From: Dichetophora obliterata
Taxonomy: Eukaryota; Arthropoda; Insecta; Diptera; Sciomyzidae
Length of the DNA: 64,000 bases
Assembly (NCBI GenBank): GCA_963920525.1
Contig: OY986439.1
Coordinates: 49,293,482 to 49,357,481 of the forward strand
Reading direction: 5' to 3'
Shown: piece by piece, positions 35,101-47,431 of the stretch
Layout: each line of letters starts with the position of its first letter
Numbering within the stretch: the first letter of the stretch is position 1
Translations under genes and position numbers: made by a program
Notes under the pieces: model-generated
Told to the model about the DNA's origin: nothing
The model's input: only the letters and a program-made list of their open reading frames with translations
Databases searched by the model: none

Positions 35101-36495
35101 TATCTATATCTATATCTATATCTATATCTATATCTATATCTATATCTATATCTATATCTATATCTATATCTATATCTATATCTATATCTATATCTATATC
35201 TATATCTATATCTATATCTATATCTATATCTATATCTATATCTATATCTATATCTATATCTATATCTATATCTATATCTATATCTATATCTATATCTATA
35301 TCTATATCTATATCTATATCTATATCTATATCTATATCTATATCTATATCTATATCTATATCTATATCTATATCTATATCTATATCTATATCTATATCTA
35401 TATCTATATCTATATCTATATCTATATCTATATCTATATCTATATCTATATCTATATCTATATCTATATCTATATCTATATCTATATCTATATCTATATC
35501 TATATCTATATCTATATCTATATCTATATCTATATCTATATCTATATCTATATCTATATCTATATCTATATCTATATCTATATCTATATCTATATCTATA
35601 TCTATATCTATATCTATATCTATATCTATATCTATATCTATATCTATATCTATATCTATATCTATATCTATATCTATATCTATATCTATATCTATATCTA
35701 TATCTATATCTATATCTATATCTATATCTATATCTATATCTATATCTATATCTATATCTATATCTATATCTATATCTATATCTATATCTATATCTATATC
35801 TATATCTATATCTATATCTATATCTATATCTATATCTATATCTATATCTATATCTATATCTATATCTATATCTATATCTATATCTATATCTATATCTATA
35901 TCTATATCTATATCTATATCTATATCTATATCTATATCTATATCTATATCTATATCTATATCTATATCTATATCTATATCTATATCTATATCTATATCTA
36001 TATCTATATCTATATCTATATCTATATCTATATCTATATCTATATCTATATCTATATCTATATCTATATCTATATCTATATCTATATCTATATCTATATC
36101 TATATCTATATCTATATCTATATCTATATCTATATCTATATCTATATCTATATCTATATCTATATCTATATCTATATCTATATCTATATCTATATCTATA
36201 TCTATATCTATATCTATATCTATATCTATATCTATATCTATATCTATATCTATATCTATATCTATATCTATATCTATATCTATATCTATATCTATATCTA
36301 TATCTATATCTATATCTATATCTATATCTATATCTATATCTATATCTATATCTATATCTATATCTATATCTATATCTATATCTATATCTATATCTATATC
36401 TATATCTATATCTATATCTATATCTATATCTATATCTATATCTATATCTATATCTATATCTATATCTATATCTATATCTATATCTATATCTATAT
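32171..36495. repeat. Uninterrupted TATATC hexanucleotide array, 4.3 kb
   Basis: About 721 units of TATATC follow without one visible base change over 4,325 bp; each 60-base block is identical. The unit is translatable in all three forward frames (Leu-Tyr, Ile-Tyr, Ser-Ile), which creates reading frames of about 1,500 codons that are not genes. The purity suggests very recent expansion, or an assembly artefact. The array lies directly on the arm of a Tc1-like element. Confidence 0.97.
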
Positions 36496-38733
36496 TTATA
36501 CTATTATACTAAATTTGTTATCATAAATTATTATAATTATAATTTATTATTATTTATTATTATTAACTATTTTACTGTTACCGTTTCACTCAAAAAGTAC
36601 TGGGCTGATTTTTGTTAAAAATTTTTTAAATGTCATATTTGAGCTACAGTACTTTTTAGAGGTGTTTTTATTTTGAAATTTTAAATTGCTTATATGATAA
36701 AAACGTTATGTTTTTTAAGAATTCATCCGAGCTGCCACGCATTCCTTAATCATTTTCTTCTCACGCGTTCTTGTTGCTAGAGTTTCAAGGCAAAAAGTGA
36801 AATACATAAATATGCTGAACTCGCTCCAAAACAAAATAAAATAAAAGAAGAAATATTTTTCATAGATTTTAATATATATATCTGTAAATCAAAACTGATG
36901 CATATGATTAAGAAAACTGTGAATATAAGATTTAAGAATTAATTTAAATACTTAAATTTTATGAATTTTTTTTTAATAGATAATTAAAATTAGTTTTCAT
37001 GGATAGTTCATGGATTTAATAAACCAAGGCAATATAAACGAAAGTCAGATATATTAAGTACATCTTTTTTTCGTGCAAGTAAATCATTAGCCTTGGTTTG
37101 ATGTAATGTAATCCATAGTTTATAAAAATTTGCTTGCAATAATAATAGGAATTTATGATTAAATTCATGACGCAATTTTTCCAATAGAATTTAGTTCAAA
37201 GTTCCAAAGTATACAAAATGTTTTTTTTCAATATAATAAAAATCAAATTGCACACTATCTCGCGCTGATATGATATGAAAAGCTTACCTATATCAATATT
37301 TGCAAGGTGAAAATTGAAACCCTTTCCAACACTTGTTTCATTTGAGCACTAAATGAAATCGGGGTCACGCTGCAATATACCGCAAGCGTGCGTTTGTTTG
37401 TGTAAATACATGCAAACAATATTGGCTAATGTAAGTACACACTCCACTCAAACACCACAGTTTAGATAACACAAACTTTCTAAAACGCCCTCTTCAGCTG
37501 CGGCGCTCTAACTAAACATTCAGGAAGGAAGTTTCCGCTTCTATGCTAAACAACCAACTGTTTGACCTTTTGGCAGAATGATTTTCAAAGCATAGACAGA
37601 AATAAAAGTCAGCAGCAACAGCAGCAGTAGCAGTGACTTTGCAGCAGTGGTGACGCCTAGCGGCGGACATAGCAATTAATTATTATGGTTGGCAGGTAAA
37701 TCAAGGCAACAGGCTTTGTGGCATAAGAGGTAGGCAGCAGCGGCAGACTATAAAAAAATCGAAAGGAGTCAAGCTAAAAATGTTGGCAGCGTCATTTTTA
37801 GGCGCTTTGTAACGCCAAAAATAGCGCTATTCGTAAATGTCACAGCGAAGTTATTTGCGCACTAGCTTTTGCTGGCGCCAAAAAAGTATGCTAAAATTGA
37901 AATCAAGTTTATTTTAACTATACCCTTTAAATAGGCTACACTGGCTTGGAAAAAGTAAATTTTCACAAAAATCAATAGAACAAAAAAAAAAAAAAAATAA
38001 AAATTTAGGTTAATTGATATTGATTTCATAACAGTAAAGTAATGTTTTTTATATAAAAAGAGTGTTTTTTTAATTAAGTTTACTATTTTCTCTATAGAAT
38101 TATAGTAAAATTTTACGGGCTAAAATTTAACAGAAGTTGAGTATATAATTAAATTTGTTTTCTTATTAAGTATTATATTTTTGTTTTTCAGACATTCTTA
38201 TTGTTTTTAAGTGTTTAGCAGTGGGCAAGTGCTCATGCAATTTGCAATAGTAATAAATTAAGGAAAGTAAAATTATTTATTTTTTGTAGTCATCGATTTT
38301 CCTCAAATTTCGCATACAAATTACGTGTGTCCGAGATTTTCATCACGCGTCTTCCACCCATTTTCAACAAACTCGAATCTACTTGTTGAAATAATTTTTA
38401 CTGTTAGAATTTTTCATCAATCTATATTATTATACAGAACTAAGGAGACAATTTTTTGTTCCGGGCAAACTGAAAATAAGTATGAATATGAAATAAGTTT
38501 TAAAATATCATATTTGTGCTAACTTACAGTATAGGTGCATTTCCCTTATAACTAATGTGACCAACATTTTCAAAGCAAAAAGAAGTACAAACACAGACTT
38601 TAAAAAGAATTGCAAAAGAAGTTCATGGAATAAATATAGAAGTACAAAAAAGAAGTGCACCCACAAAAAAAAAAAAAAAAAAAGTGAAAACAATGCATGA
38701 ATAAATCCATTGCACAAGAAGTTTTATTTATAA
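36496..38733. other. Non-coding stretch
   Basis: No gene is seen. It contains TTATTATTA runs directly after the array, a weak hairpin around AACCAAGGC (37025-37105), and a CAG-rich patch (37613-37665). Poly-A runs occur at 37982-37998 and 38667-38682. Confidence 0.45.
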
Positions 38734-39041
38734 GGCCGCGTACATAGTGGACGCTTTGGCTGAATCTGATTCATAAAGCAGCATTGTATAGTTTTTTTTG
38801 ATCATTTTCACGCTTATTCGATGCTTCACAAAGAAGCTTCTTGAGCTTATTGGTATTTATAGCGGATAGTGTGAGCAAGCGAGGTGAAGATATAAGCGTT
38901 GAAAAGCATTTAAAAAGTAGCTTTATGCTCGGTGTCAGCTTGCACTATGAACTCTTTGAAATTTTTTCATATGATTATACACAAATCGTTTTTCAGCCTT
39001 ACCTTTCAGCTCAGCAAAAAGCGTCCACTATGAACGCGGCC
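38734..39041. mobile_element. Tourist-like MITE, GGCCGCG ends, TAA duplication
   Basis: The ends GGCCGCGTACATAGTGGACG and (complement) GGCCGCGTTCATAGTGGACG differ by one base. TAA flanks both sides (38731-38733 and 39042-39044), as expected of PIF/Harbinger-type elements. Length 308 bp. An open stretch at 38841-39044 runs through the right end and is not a real gene. Confidence 0.85.
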
Positions 39042-39257
39042 TAAGAGATTGAAAATTGAAATCTAATAGAAATCTAAAAAGATTGAAATCTAATAGTTCC
39101 TTGCTTATGAATAAAAATTAATTTTTTGAAAATCATTGCGCTCGTTCCTCTTTTTTTTTGGCTGCTCTCTCATTACAAATACAGGGTTGCGTTTCATAAA
39201 CTATAATCTTTATTGTATTGCCATAAACATGGGTTTCAGTGTAGCATACATTTGAAA

Positions 39258-39960
39258 CAGAGCTACCAGATGTGGGGATTTTACCCCAATTTGCGGATGT
39301 TTAGTAAGTTTTAGGGACGAATTTTTGAGTTTGGGGCTGATCGGATTTGTTGGAGATTTTCATGCCTATCTCAGGGATTTTTTTCGGAATTTCAAAGAAG
39401 AAAGGAGATAAATTCAGTTATATTTAGTTTTGAACTTAAATAAACAGTGTTGTAATGTTTTTAGTTTAAAATAGAAACAGCGATTAGATTCTTTTAACGG
39501 TATGAATGGAGGGAGGCATTCAATTTTGACTAATTGAAAGACTAAAAAACTTTCTATAAACTATTTAAAGCACTTTCTTAAGGAAATTATATTACGGTTG
39601 CCCAAAAATACAGAAACATTGAGAAAATACATGCTTTTTAACCTGTTGTGGCAAACCTTAAAGCCTTGACAAATTTTCAAACGTACAAGATGACATTAGA
39701 GATTCTATGGATCAATTAAATTATTATTAAACTTATGAGAATCAATGAAACAAGCTGGCATTCGTTGATCGAAAAGAAAATTTTGTTAAAGCATTTCCAA
39801 ATAGTTTGATAGAATTTTGGTCTGAAGTATGCAGGTATAAAGATGGATCTAGAAGTTTTTATTGACTGTTCCAACAAGTAATGCCTGTGCAAAAAGAATT
39901 TCCTAAATTATAAATATTACAAAATCAAAACTACGCATCTCAATATGAACTTTTTGAGCT
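39258..39960 (+). mobile_element. hAT remnant with one recognisable end
   Basis: CAGAGCTACCAGATGTGGGG at 39258 resembles the CAG-type terminus of hAT elements. About 290 bp later a hAT-like coding remnant starts (39548). No matching right end or 8-bp duplication was found, so the right border is arbitrary. Confidence 0.4.
39548..39905 (+). pseudogene. hAT-like transposase fragment
   Basis: The readable pieces are KLSINYLKHFLKEIILRLPK, NTETLRKYMLFNLLWQTLKP then a stop, and later DRKENFVKAFPNSLIEFWSE followed by VCRYKDGSRSFY and a stop. The RLP-N segment and FWSEV--YKDGS segment are arranged as in the region before the dimerisation domain of some hAT transposases. The dimerisation signature itself is not readable. 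Stops and frame changes make it dead. The family call is moderate. Confidence 0.5.
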
Positions 39961-40108
39961 ACTTTTGCTCATTATTATTATTCTGAATGCATTTTTTTAT
40001 ATGCTGCAGAAGTTTTTTAACTTAAGATATGTTAAGTCGTTTTAAGTCGGAAAATATGTACACGTATAATAAAGAGTAAGGCTTGACTGAGTAAAACGAA
40101 ATTAATAA

Positions 40109-40466
40109 GGGTTCTCATCTAAGCATGTAAACATGTAAACATGTATAGCATTTAAACTTTTGATGAGCGATAAAGTGTAAATAGCGTACATTTTTTAAAT
40201 TTTAAACCTTTTAAAAACCTTCATTAACATGGAAAAATAAATGAAACGTGTTCAAATTTACTTCAACTACTCTAAATATGTAATAATTAGCGCCAAAAAC
40301 AACCCTCGTTCACACACGTAGATTTACATGCAAGTTTACACTACAAAATAGGCTCGGAAATGATGTAAACTTACGCCCATACAAATTTTGACAGATAGTT
40401 TACGCGCATGTAAGTTCACAAGGTTTACAATGTTTACGAGTCAGTTAGATGCTTAGATGAGAACCC
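40109..40466. mobile_element. MITE family GGGTTCTCATCTAAGCATG, copy 2
   Basis: GGGTTCTCATCTAAGCATGT and (complement) GGGTTCTCATCTAAGCATCT form the ends. The interior matches the copy at 7006-7404 in inverted orientation, 358 against 399 bp. TTAAT occurs beside both ends (ATTAATAA left, TTAATG right). Confidence 0.85.
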
Positions 40467-40619
40467 TTAATGTTTTTCAGATATACACAGTGAATTAAAT
40501 CCACTATCGCAACCGAATTCCTACCTAAGCCCTACCGACTTACTCGATTGCTGATAACTTTTAACAAGGTGATCACCTCAACTACCTATTTTTGAATAGC
40601 CTTGATTGTAGCACTCCAT

Positions 40620-40885
40620 TGTAAGCACTGTGCTCATAGTTTTATGAACGAGTCCCTTAATCCATTCAACCTCCATTCCGTTAAATAAACGAGCTTTTTC
40701 ATCGTTTTAACCTAAACTCAATTGTGTGAAAGTAGAAGTTATTCATTTTAACCTACATTCGATTGTATGAAAGGAGCTGTTATCCGTTTTGACTTCCACT
40801 CGGTTGTATGAATGAACCTGTCAATAATTTTGACTCAAATTCAGTTCAATGAATGAACGCATTGATCGTTTCTATCTACACACGG
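40620..40885 (+). repeat. 41-bp degenerate minisatellite, at least six units
   Basis: The anchor TTTTRACYT recurs at 40705, 40746, 40787 and 40828, exactly 41 bases apart, with weaker units at about 40623, 40664 and 40869. Each unit also holds a CATTCGATTGTATGAA-like segment. Units differ by several substitutions but almost no length change. No spacer/repeat alternation as in CRISPR is present. Confidence 0.8.
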
Positions 40886-42289
40886 TTATTGGCTGTAGGT
40901 CATTTTATAGATCACAACAATCGACAATATGTTAAAAAAAAGTTTTTTTTTTTTAAATGTACACAATAAAAAGTGAATTTTTTCTTTATTACTTAATATA
41001 TACTAGATAATCACAAAAAATATAAAAAATAATTACAAAAACATTAAAATTCATTACATACGAGTATAGAAAAGTTCATTACATAGGCTGACTTCATAAA
41101 CGTATTTATCATTGCACCAGTGTGTTGTATTTTGAATTGATCCGTAGCTTTTGAATCCAAAAATATAGTTTTATACGTATTTACATATGACAAAGAAATT
41201 ATATACATTATTTTTTTCACAACACTTTAACAAGAAAATTTGCACAAAACGTTTTGAACCTATCACGTTGAACAACTCTGAGAAATGAAATACAACAGTC
41301 TTGCGATTAAAGTTGGCTTTCTTAACTTCGTGTTTGTGAAAGCATGTCTGATTCACTCGATAAGTCGGATGGTTTGAAAAACTTTCAGTTGCAAGAATGA
41401 CTGTTGAGATTGACGCAACTAACGGGTTCTGATTAATCTAATAACTTCCAAAACTCGGCTGCAACGTAAAGATAATGCTATTGACATAACTTACAATGTG
41501 GTCGTTAAATTAACCCATTTTGCTCGCTTGTCTGCAATGGCTTCAGTTAATTAGCTCAGACAAATTATGTTTCTTATAATGGAAAGAGGAGTTGAAATAT
41601 TTAAAATTGCGTGATGCAAACAACTAACATGTCATATTTTCATTTCAGCTGAACAAAAATTTGGAAATGAGGCGACTGCAAAGGAGCGATCATTCGCGTT
41701 AATTAGAAATCAATTTCGCTTATATCATCAGGTTTTGAAGAAAAAGCCATAAAAAAATTAATAAGGGTTACCTTTTGGATCTATATATAACAAGTACACA
41801 GAGATCAAAGCTTATGTAAATTAAAAAAAAACTTGGTATATAAATTTGTTATTAAATTAATATATTACAATTTTTTGAAAAGTCCATAACAATTTAGATT
41901 TCTCCAGATTTCGAATTTTTTCCTCTCGTTTTAAAATCAATAATCATTCACAGAGTTCTTGGTCAAAATAATATTTGAGGGAAGAACTCGAAATACCATT
42001 GTTGACCTATCAGTATCTATCAAGATCAGTAAATTTTTCCTATCAGTATCAGTGACGCTTATAATAGTTGTCATATAAGAAAGGAACCTAGAGTGTAACC
42101 GATTTAGGCCATTTTCAGTTCACATCATTAACTCTATTTGCTCTTTCTGACTAATTTGGTCCAAATGGTCCAAAAAAAATTACCCCTACGGACTGACTGT
42201 TTTCAACCATTTCTAAAATTTTCGAAACTAGAAGTAAAAACCTTTCATTTGAACCTTTGTACACCACAATGGGAATGATGCGAGTCATT
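40886..42289. other. Non-coding stretch
   Basis: No gene is supported. AT-rich sequence with one minus-strand open stretch (41171-41356) that resembles nothing known. Towards 42240-42290, AAACCTTTCATTTGAACC precedes the LINE; a related sequence, AAACCTTTCTTTTGAGCC, occurs just after it (about 44718). Confidence 0.4.
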
Positions 42290-44690
42290 TTATAGCCTAA
42301 TAAGTACTCAAAGTAATGCAGGTCACTTGGTCTTAGCCGCTATATTGGGCCTTCTATAGGTGGTCACTGCAAAATGTAGTCTGCATTCTCGGATGAAACT
42401 AATCGTCATTTAATGCAGACGCATTTCCCGGAATGTGTATTTGAAAAAGACACCCCATCGGACACTGGGGCTTACTATTCAGTGATAAGTGGTCAAAAAG
42501 GACTTCCAGGTAAACTTTTTACGTCCGATAGTGTACGTTGGGCCATATCTTAATTTAGCCCATAAAAATCTCCGGGACCTGATGGTATCTACCCGAGCCT
42601 ACTACAGCAAGGCATTGATTCCATTGTCCCTCCACTCACTCGGATTTTTAAATCCAGCCTTTTGCTAGGCCACATTCCTCGGACAAAGATTAAGGTTGTT
42701 TTTATACCAAAGGTGGGTACAAAGCCCGAACAATTACCTACATCGTAAAGACCGAACCGATCAGCCTAAGTTCAACCGATCAAAGCAGCAATGCAGATTA
42801 AAAATATACCATCTTTAATTATACACTGGATTCTAATCATGCTGAAAAGCAGAATCAGAACGTCTGAGCTTGGTGGAATTCGTAACACGATTACTGCCAC
42901 TAGAGGATGCCTCAAGGAGGAGTACTTTCACCTCTTCTGTGGACCCTAGTCGTGGACGAACTTATCGCAAGTCTCAACAACCAGGGTTTCGACACCAGAG
43001 GATATGCGAATGATCTGATTATTTCCAGTCTGGGCAGTCATGAACCGACGATATCGGACAGAATGCAGAGTGCCCTCCGTATAACTTCAAAGTGGTGTAA
43101 GGGAAAAGGGTTAAGCATAAATCCTGAACAAACAATTCTGGTACCTTTCTCCAGGAAAAGGATCCTAAATCTGGTAAGACCAACCCTGGATGGAAAAGTT
43201 TTTGACTTTTCAAATGAGGTCAAGTACTTAGGAGTGCTTTTGACAAGCAGCTCCGTTGGAACACCCACTTAGATTCAATTACAGGCAGGGCAGCACGTGC
43301 CCTTTTTGCCAGTCAACGCCTCCATGGCAAAATGTTGGGGTCTCAAACCGAAAATAAATTATTGGACGTTTACAACAATTGTGAGACCTATGGTTACGTA
43401 TGCAGCACTTGCATGGTGGCCCAAGGTCCAACAGCGCACAGCAGCTAATCAACTGTCAAAGCTGCAAAGAATGGCATGAATAAGTATTACTGGGCCAATG
43501 AGAACGTGCCCATCTGAAGCTCTGAATGTTATAATAGGGCTACCCCCTTTAGCGATCATTATCGATAAAGAGGCATGTCTAAGTGCACTAACAATGAAGG
43601 AAATGGGTGATTACAAGGCAAGGAATTTTACGGGTCACATGAAGATACTAAAAACCTTCGAAAATGACCCCCTTTTAAAAATCCCCGACAGGATTCTGCC
43701 GAAGGTAAACTTCACTAAACGCTACAAGGTCGTTATACCCAATAGGCAACTATGCAGGAATGATAGCTTCACAGTTGATCTTGGCTCATAGATATGTTAC
43801 ACTGGTGGGTCAAAACTCGAAAATGGAGTAACGGGAGCGGGGATATATGGTCCCAAATTCCAAAAACCTCTTCCAATGGGATACACGCCGACAATATTCC
43901 AGGCGGAGGTATAGCCTGAAGTTTGAAGTTTGTGTCAGAGAATGTCTCCGCAGGAAATCAAAGGAAGCACACATCTACATACTTTCAGATAGTCAAGCGG
44001 CTTTTAAAGCCCTTCAAGCCTACGAACTTGAATCAGGACTAGTCTCCAACTGTGTAGAGCTATTAAATACGCTGGGACAAAGCAATAAAATAGAATTATG
44101 GTTGGTTCCAGGTCACAAAGGATTCGAGGGTAACGAAAGTGCGGACTGCCTTGCCAAAAAAGGAGCGTCTCGAACTCTTTTAGGACCTGAACCATTCTGT
44201 AGCTTAGCAAAAGGCTACATTCTAGAAAAAATTAGAATATGGGAAGATAAAAAATTTCAGTGCCACTGGAACAACACTAATGGACAAAGGCAATCTAAGA
44301 AATTTTTCACTCCAAGTAAAGCAAAATCCAAAGATTTACTCAAGCTTACCAAAGCAGACCTTAGAATTCTCACCAGTTTCTTCACAGGTCACTGCTCACT
44401 CAGATACCATCTTAAAAAGATGGGTCTTTCTGAATCAGACGTCTGCAGACTATGCGAGGAGGAAGAAGAAACCCCCGAACACATTCTTTGTGAATGTCCG
44501 GCAATTCGAAGCCTAAGACGCCTCCATTTTGGAGGGGAAGTAGTGCCCCTGTCAACAATTTGGAACACCAAGGAAGAGACAGTGCTGAAATATATAAAAA
44601 GCCTAAATCTGGAGTGTTAATTAAGGGCATGCACAATAGATCAAATGGGTCGCGGTGCACATGGGCCCACTGTAAACTAACTAACTAGTC
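42290..44690 (+). mobile_element. Decayed, 5'-truncated non-LTR retrotransposon (LOA/R1/I-like)
   Basis: The order is reverse transcriptase, RNase H and a C-terminal zinc-knuckle-like motif, then a tail ending CTAACTAACTA at 44677-44687. An RNase H domain after the reverse transcriptase and a short-word 3' tail are features of the I/R1/LOA group of LINEs. The endonuclease and ORF1 are absent, as is usual for 5'-truncated copies. Part of the reverse transcriptase (around 42740-42900) is missing or scrambled. I could not define an exact left border or a target duplication. Confidence 0.8.
42320..44620 (+). pseudogene. LINE reverse transcriptase-RNase H, inactivated
   Basis: Reverse transcriptase: KSPGPDG (42566-42586) and a PQGGVLSPLLW block (from 42910) are classical motifs; the catalytic YADD box reads YAND, with Asn at 43009-43011, so a metal-binding Asp is lost. 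EVKYLGV follows. RNase H: the expected DGS reads GGS in YTGGSKLENG, then QAEV, LSDSQAAF and VPGHKGFEGNESAD are present. A CX2CX8HX4C motif lies near the end (CRLC to HILCEC), and the natural stop is the TAA at 44618-44620. Frame changes occur near 42903, 43240, 43340 and 43910, with stops at 43477-43479 and 43789-43791. Both enzyme active sites are damaged, independent of the frameshifts. Confidence 0.88.
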
Positions 44691-45982
44691 TGCAGTCAAA
44701 AGAAGAGATCAAAACCTTTCTTTTGAGCCCTGGTAGACCTTAAATGGAGCTCATCATGGTGATGCGTTCACAGAGAAGGCCTCATATATATATTGAATTT
44801 CTCACCACTTTTCTTATGACATAATATTCTCTAACAAAAAAAGTTTCAGTTTGGGCCAAGAATTGTTAAACTATTTTCGTTTCGCCACATGATTATTTGC
44901 GAAAAATTTATATTTTTCCTAAATGTTATATTTATAATTTTTATAAAATAGTCATAAATAATTTATGTAAAAAAACCCTTAATGTCTCCTATCTTCATAC
45001 CAATGACTATCTGTAGTATATTAATAAAACTCAGTTTCAGTATTAAAATATTTTTTTTTATTTGAACCACCGCTCACACCCTTTTAGTACAATAATTTGT
45101 GTCCATTTGTTCTTTCAACTTTAAATAAAAAATACTAGGTATTTAGGTATTGCTTTTATGTGTTTCTTTCTTCGAAAAAATTACCGTGAATTCAATTTCC
45201 ATATGTTTATAACGCCATCAAGCTACAAAATCATTTTGTGTTAATAGATTGCAGAATATTAAAGTTCACATTTGCATTAGAAAGGCAATGTTCTTCTTCT
45301 ACTCATTTGTAAGCCATCATGGAATTAGACACAAATAAAAAACATCATGTTCTATAGTTATGAAACTGTCAGTATGAACCACGCCCATGTTTGGTTGTTT
45401 TTTTAGAATTGTGGTTAACATAACTGTATCTTTCTTCAATATTGCTTTAATCAATATGCAATAACTTGTAACATTACCATCTCTTCCTTAGAGATTTGTA
45501 CGTGCTATATGTCTGGAGTTAATTTGCACAGTTTAAACTAAAGTATTTTTTTATTGTGAATCTTATTAGCATTAGTTATCACTAATTAGCACCTAAGATA
45601 GCAAACATTAGTGTTTTTGTTTTTTTTATTTCTATTGTTTACATTTTGAAATAAAGTCAATATTTATACTCATTAAAAAATGAACGACTGTGTCTAGCTG
45701 GATCAGGTAAGCGTGCTTTTATTATTCTGTTGTTTATCACTTTTTTCACATCCAAATCTAATCTGAATAATCTAACAATATAATAATAATAAAATTTAGC
45801 TACTGAAAAAAAAAAACATAACAAGGCCAAATTGTTTTTTTTTTATCTTTGGCATAAATTTAGGCGCGTACGCAAAGTAGTTTTTGTGATCAAATATTTA
45901 GCAAAAATAATGTGTGAACAATGCATAAAGTACAATCAGCCCGTTAGTTAGCTATTCAAATACATAAGCACACATATTACGC

Positions 45983-46031
<49 letters not shown>

Positions 46032-46680
46032 AAACAACAACAACAACAACAACAATTCATAACTATATGTGGAGCAATAATATTATTAGAACCACAACAA
46101 GAAAAAAAAACAAAATGCTATGTACTGAAAACACAGTAAGACATTTTTTAATTTTTTAGAAAATTATAAACCTCGAGGAAGAAAGTTTGATAGAGTAGTA
46201 AAAAAAGTCTATCGGCGTTTTTTTATATAGGTTTAAAGTTTACTCTAATCGTACTATCAAAAAGAGTACGAAAGTTAATTAATACAGATATGATTTGGAC
46301 ATAGTTGTTGTATTCACATACCTAAATTAATTTTCATAAAAAATAATTTTGTAGAATATTTTAGCCCTTTAGCACCTTTTTATTGGTCTTTTTGATACTT
46401 AAAAAAAAGGTTTAAAAAGTACTAGTTAATATAATCGTACAGGGTGAAGACTTTCTTCAAAAATTATTTTTGATGAAAAAAATAGTTCGTTTTTATTATT
46501 TCATGTAAATATGTAATTACTTGCACAATAATTTACAATAGTTTTTTTAATTTTATATAACAAGTTTATTACCTGCAAAGAGGTTTACTATGTATCATCG
46601 AAAGAAATATTTATTGCATAGCAGAGGAAAAATAATAACTTTTTGCGACCGAACTGGGACTAATTTGAAATATTTTTCTC
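44691..46680. other. Non-coding stretch with CAA array
   Basis: No gene is seen. AT-rich DNA with poly-T and poly-A tracts and the CAA array at 45984-46055. The part next to the LINE (44700-44790) resembles the sequence just before the LINE at 42230-42290. Confidence 0.4.
45984..46055 (+). repeat. CAA trinucleotide array
   Basis: CAA repeats about 24 times with one interruption (AAAAACAA near 46030). It lies in AT-rich non-coding DNA; no reading frame of significance uses it. Confidence 0.95.
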
Positions 46681-47431
46681 GGCTGTACGAGGGCCGTTTG
46701 CAGGACTTGTTAGCCAAACAGCGGCCGTACATCGGCCGAACAGTTTATTCTACATCTACTACATTATTCAACAATGAATATAAGCAGATTTTCAATGCGA
46801 ATTGTAGCTTCATGCGGAAATAAATTAAGTATTTATATTTTAAACCTGGAGCCGTAAATTTGTAATAGCTTTTATTCTAATAAAGTGGTTTTATGGTGTA
46901 TGTCTATCCATAAAAGATAGCCTTCCCAGCCAACTTTGATAAATTGTTTCTTTAATGCATAACTTTTGTCGTTCACTTCATTTATTGATATTTCACCCAA
47001 CTCCGGACAAAATATGAATGCCCAAAAGATTTTGTTTTCATTACACAATAAATACATCACCGCAATAAATTGTCACCTTAACAAATAATTGTCAGCTCAG
47101 TACGAATTTCAATGCGTGACAAAAACATGCACACAAGGTGCATCGTAGAGTGAATTTTATTATTTTCGCATGCGCTGGTTGATGTATGAGTAGTTTTGCA
47201 AATTTTCTGGACAAGTGGGATTTCGATTTCTCGTACTTGTGCATGCATTTGGTTTTTTCTAAGTGGTTTGGCAAATTTTAAGGTCAACAAAAAAATACTT
47301 AAAACTTAATTTAAGCCTTGTACGGCCGTTGTTCGAACCAACTTTCAGCCGCTAGACATTTTGGAATATTTTAAGGTCTTTTTCAAGCCTTGTACGGCTG
47401 TTCGGCCCATATTCGACCACTGTTTGCCCAC
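46681..47431. mobile_element. Element bounded by 11-bp phased GGCCGAACAGC repeats
   Basis: The left cluster (46681-46743) and, in the opposite orientation, the right cluster (47313-47431) consist of imperfect units like GGCCGTACATC and GGCCGAACAG, spaced 10-11 bp. In the right cluster, AAGCCTTGTACGGC occurs twice, 73 bp apart. A relative with the same clusters lies at 54352-54825; both share TTTGCARGACTTSTTRGC next to the left cluster. No protein is recognisable. The true ends are unknown. Confidence 0.5.

Noticed and set aside
32104..36618. Reading frames of about 1,450-1,500 codons encoding Leu-Tyr or Ile-Tyr repeats
   Set aside because: They are a consequence of the stop-free TATATC hexamer array; no unique protein sequence or conserved domain is present.
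40620..40885. CRISPR-like array
   Set aside because: The 41-bp units follow each other directly with no unique spacers, they are diverged, and the genome is eukaryotic.
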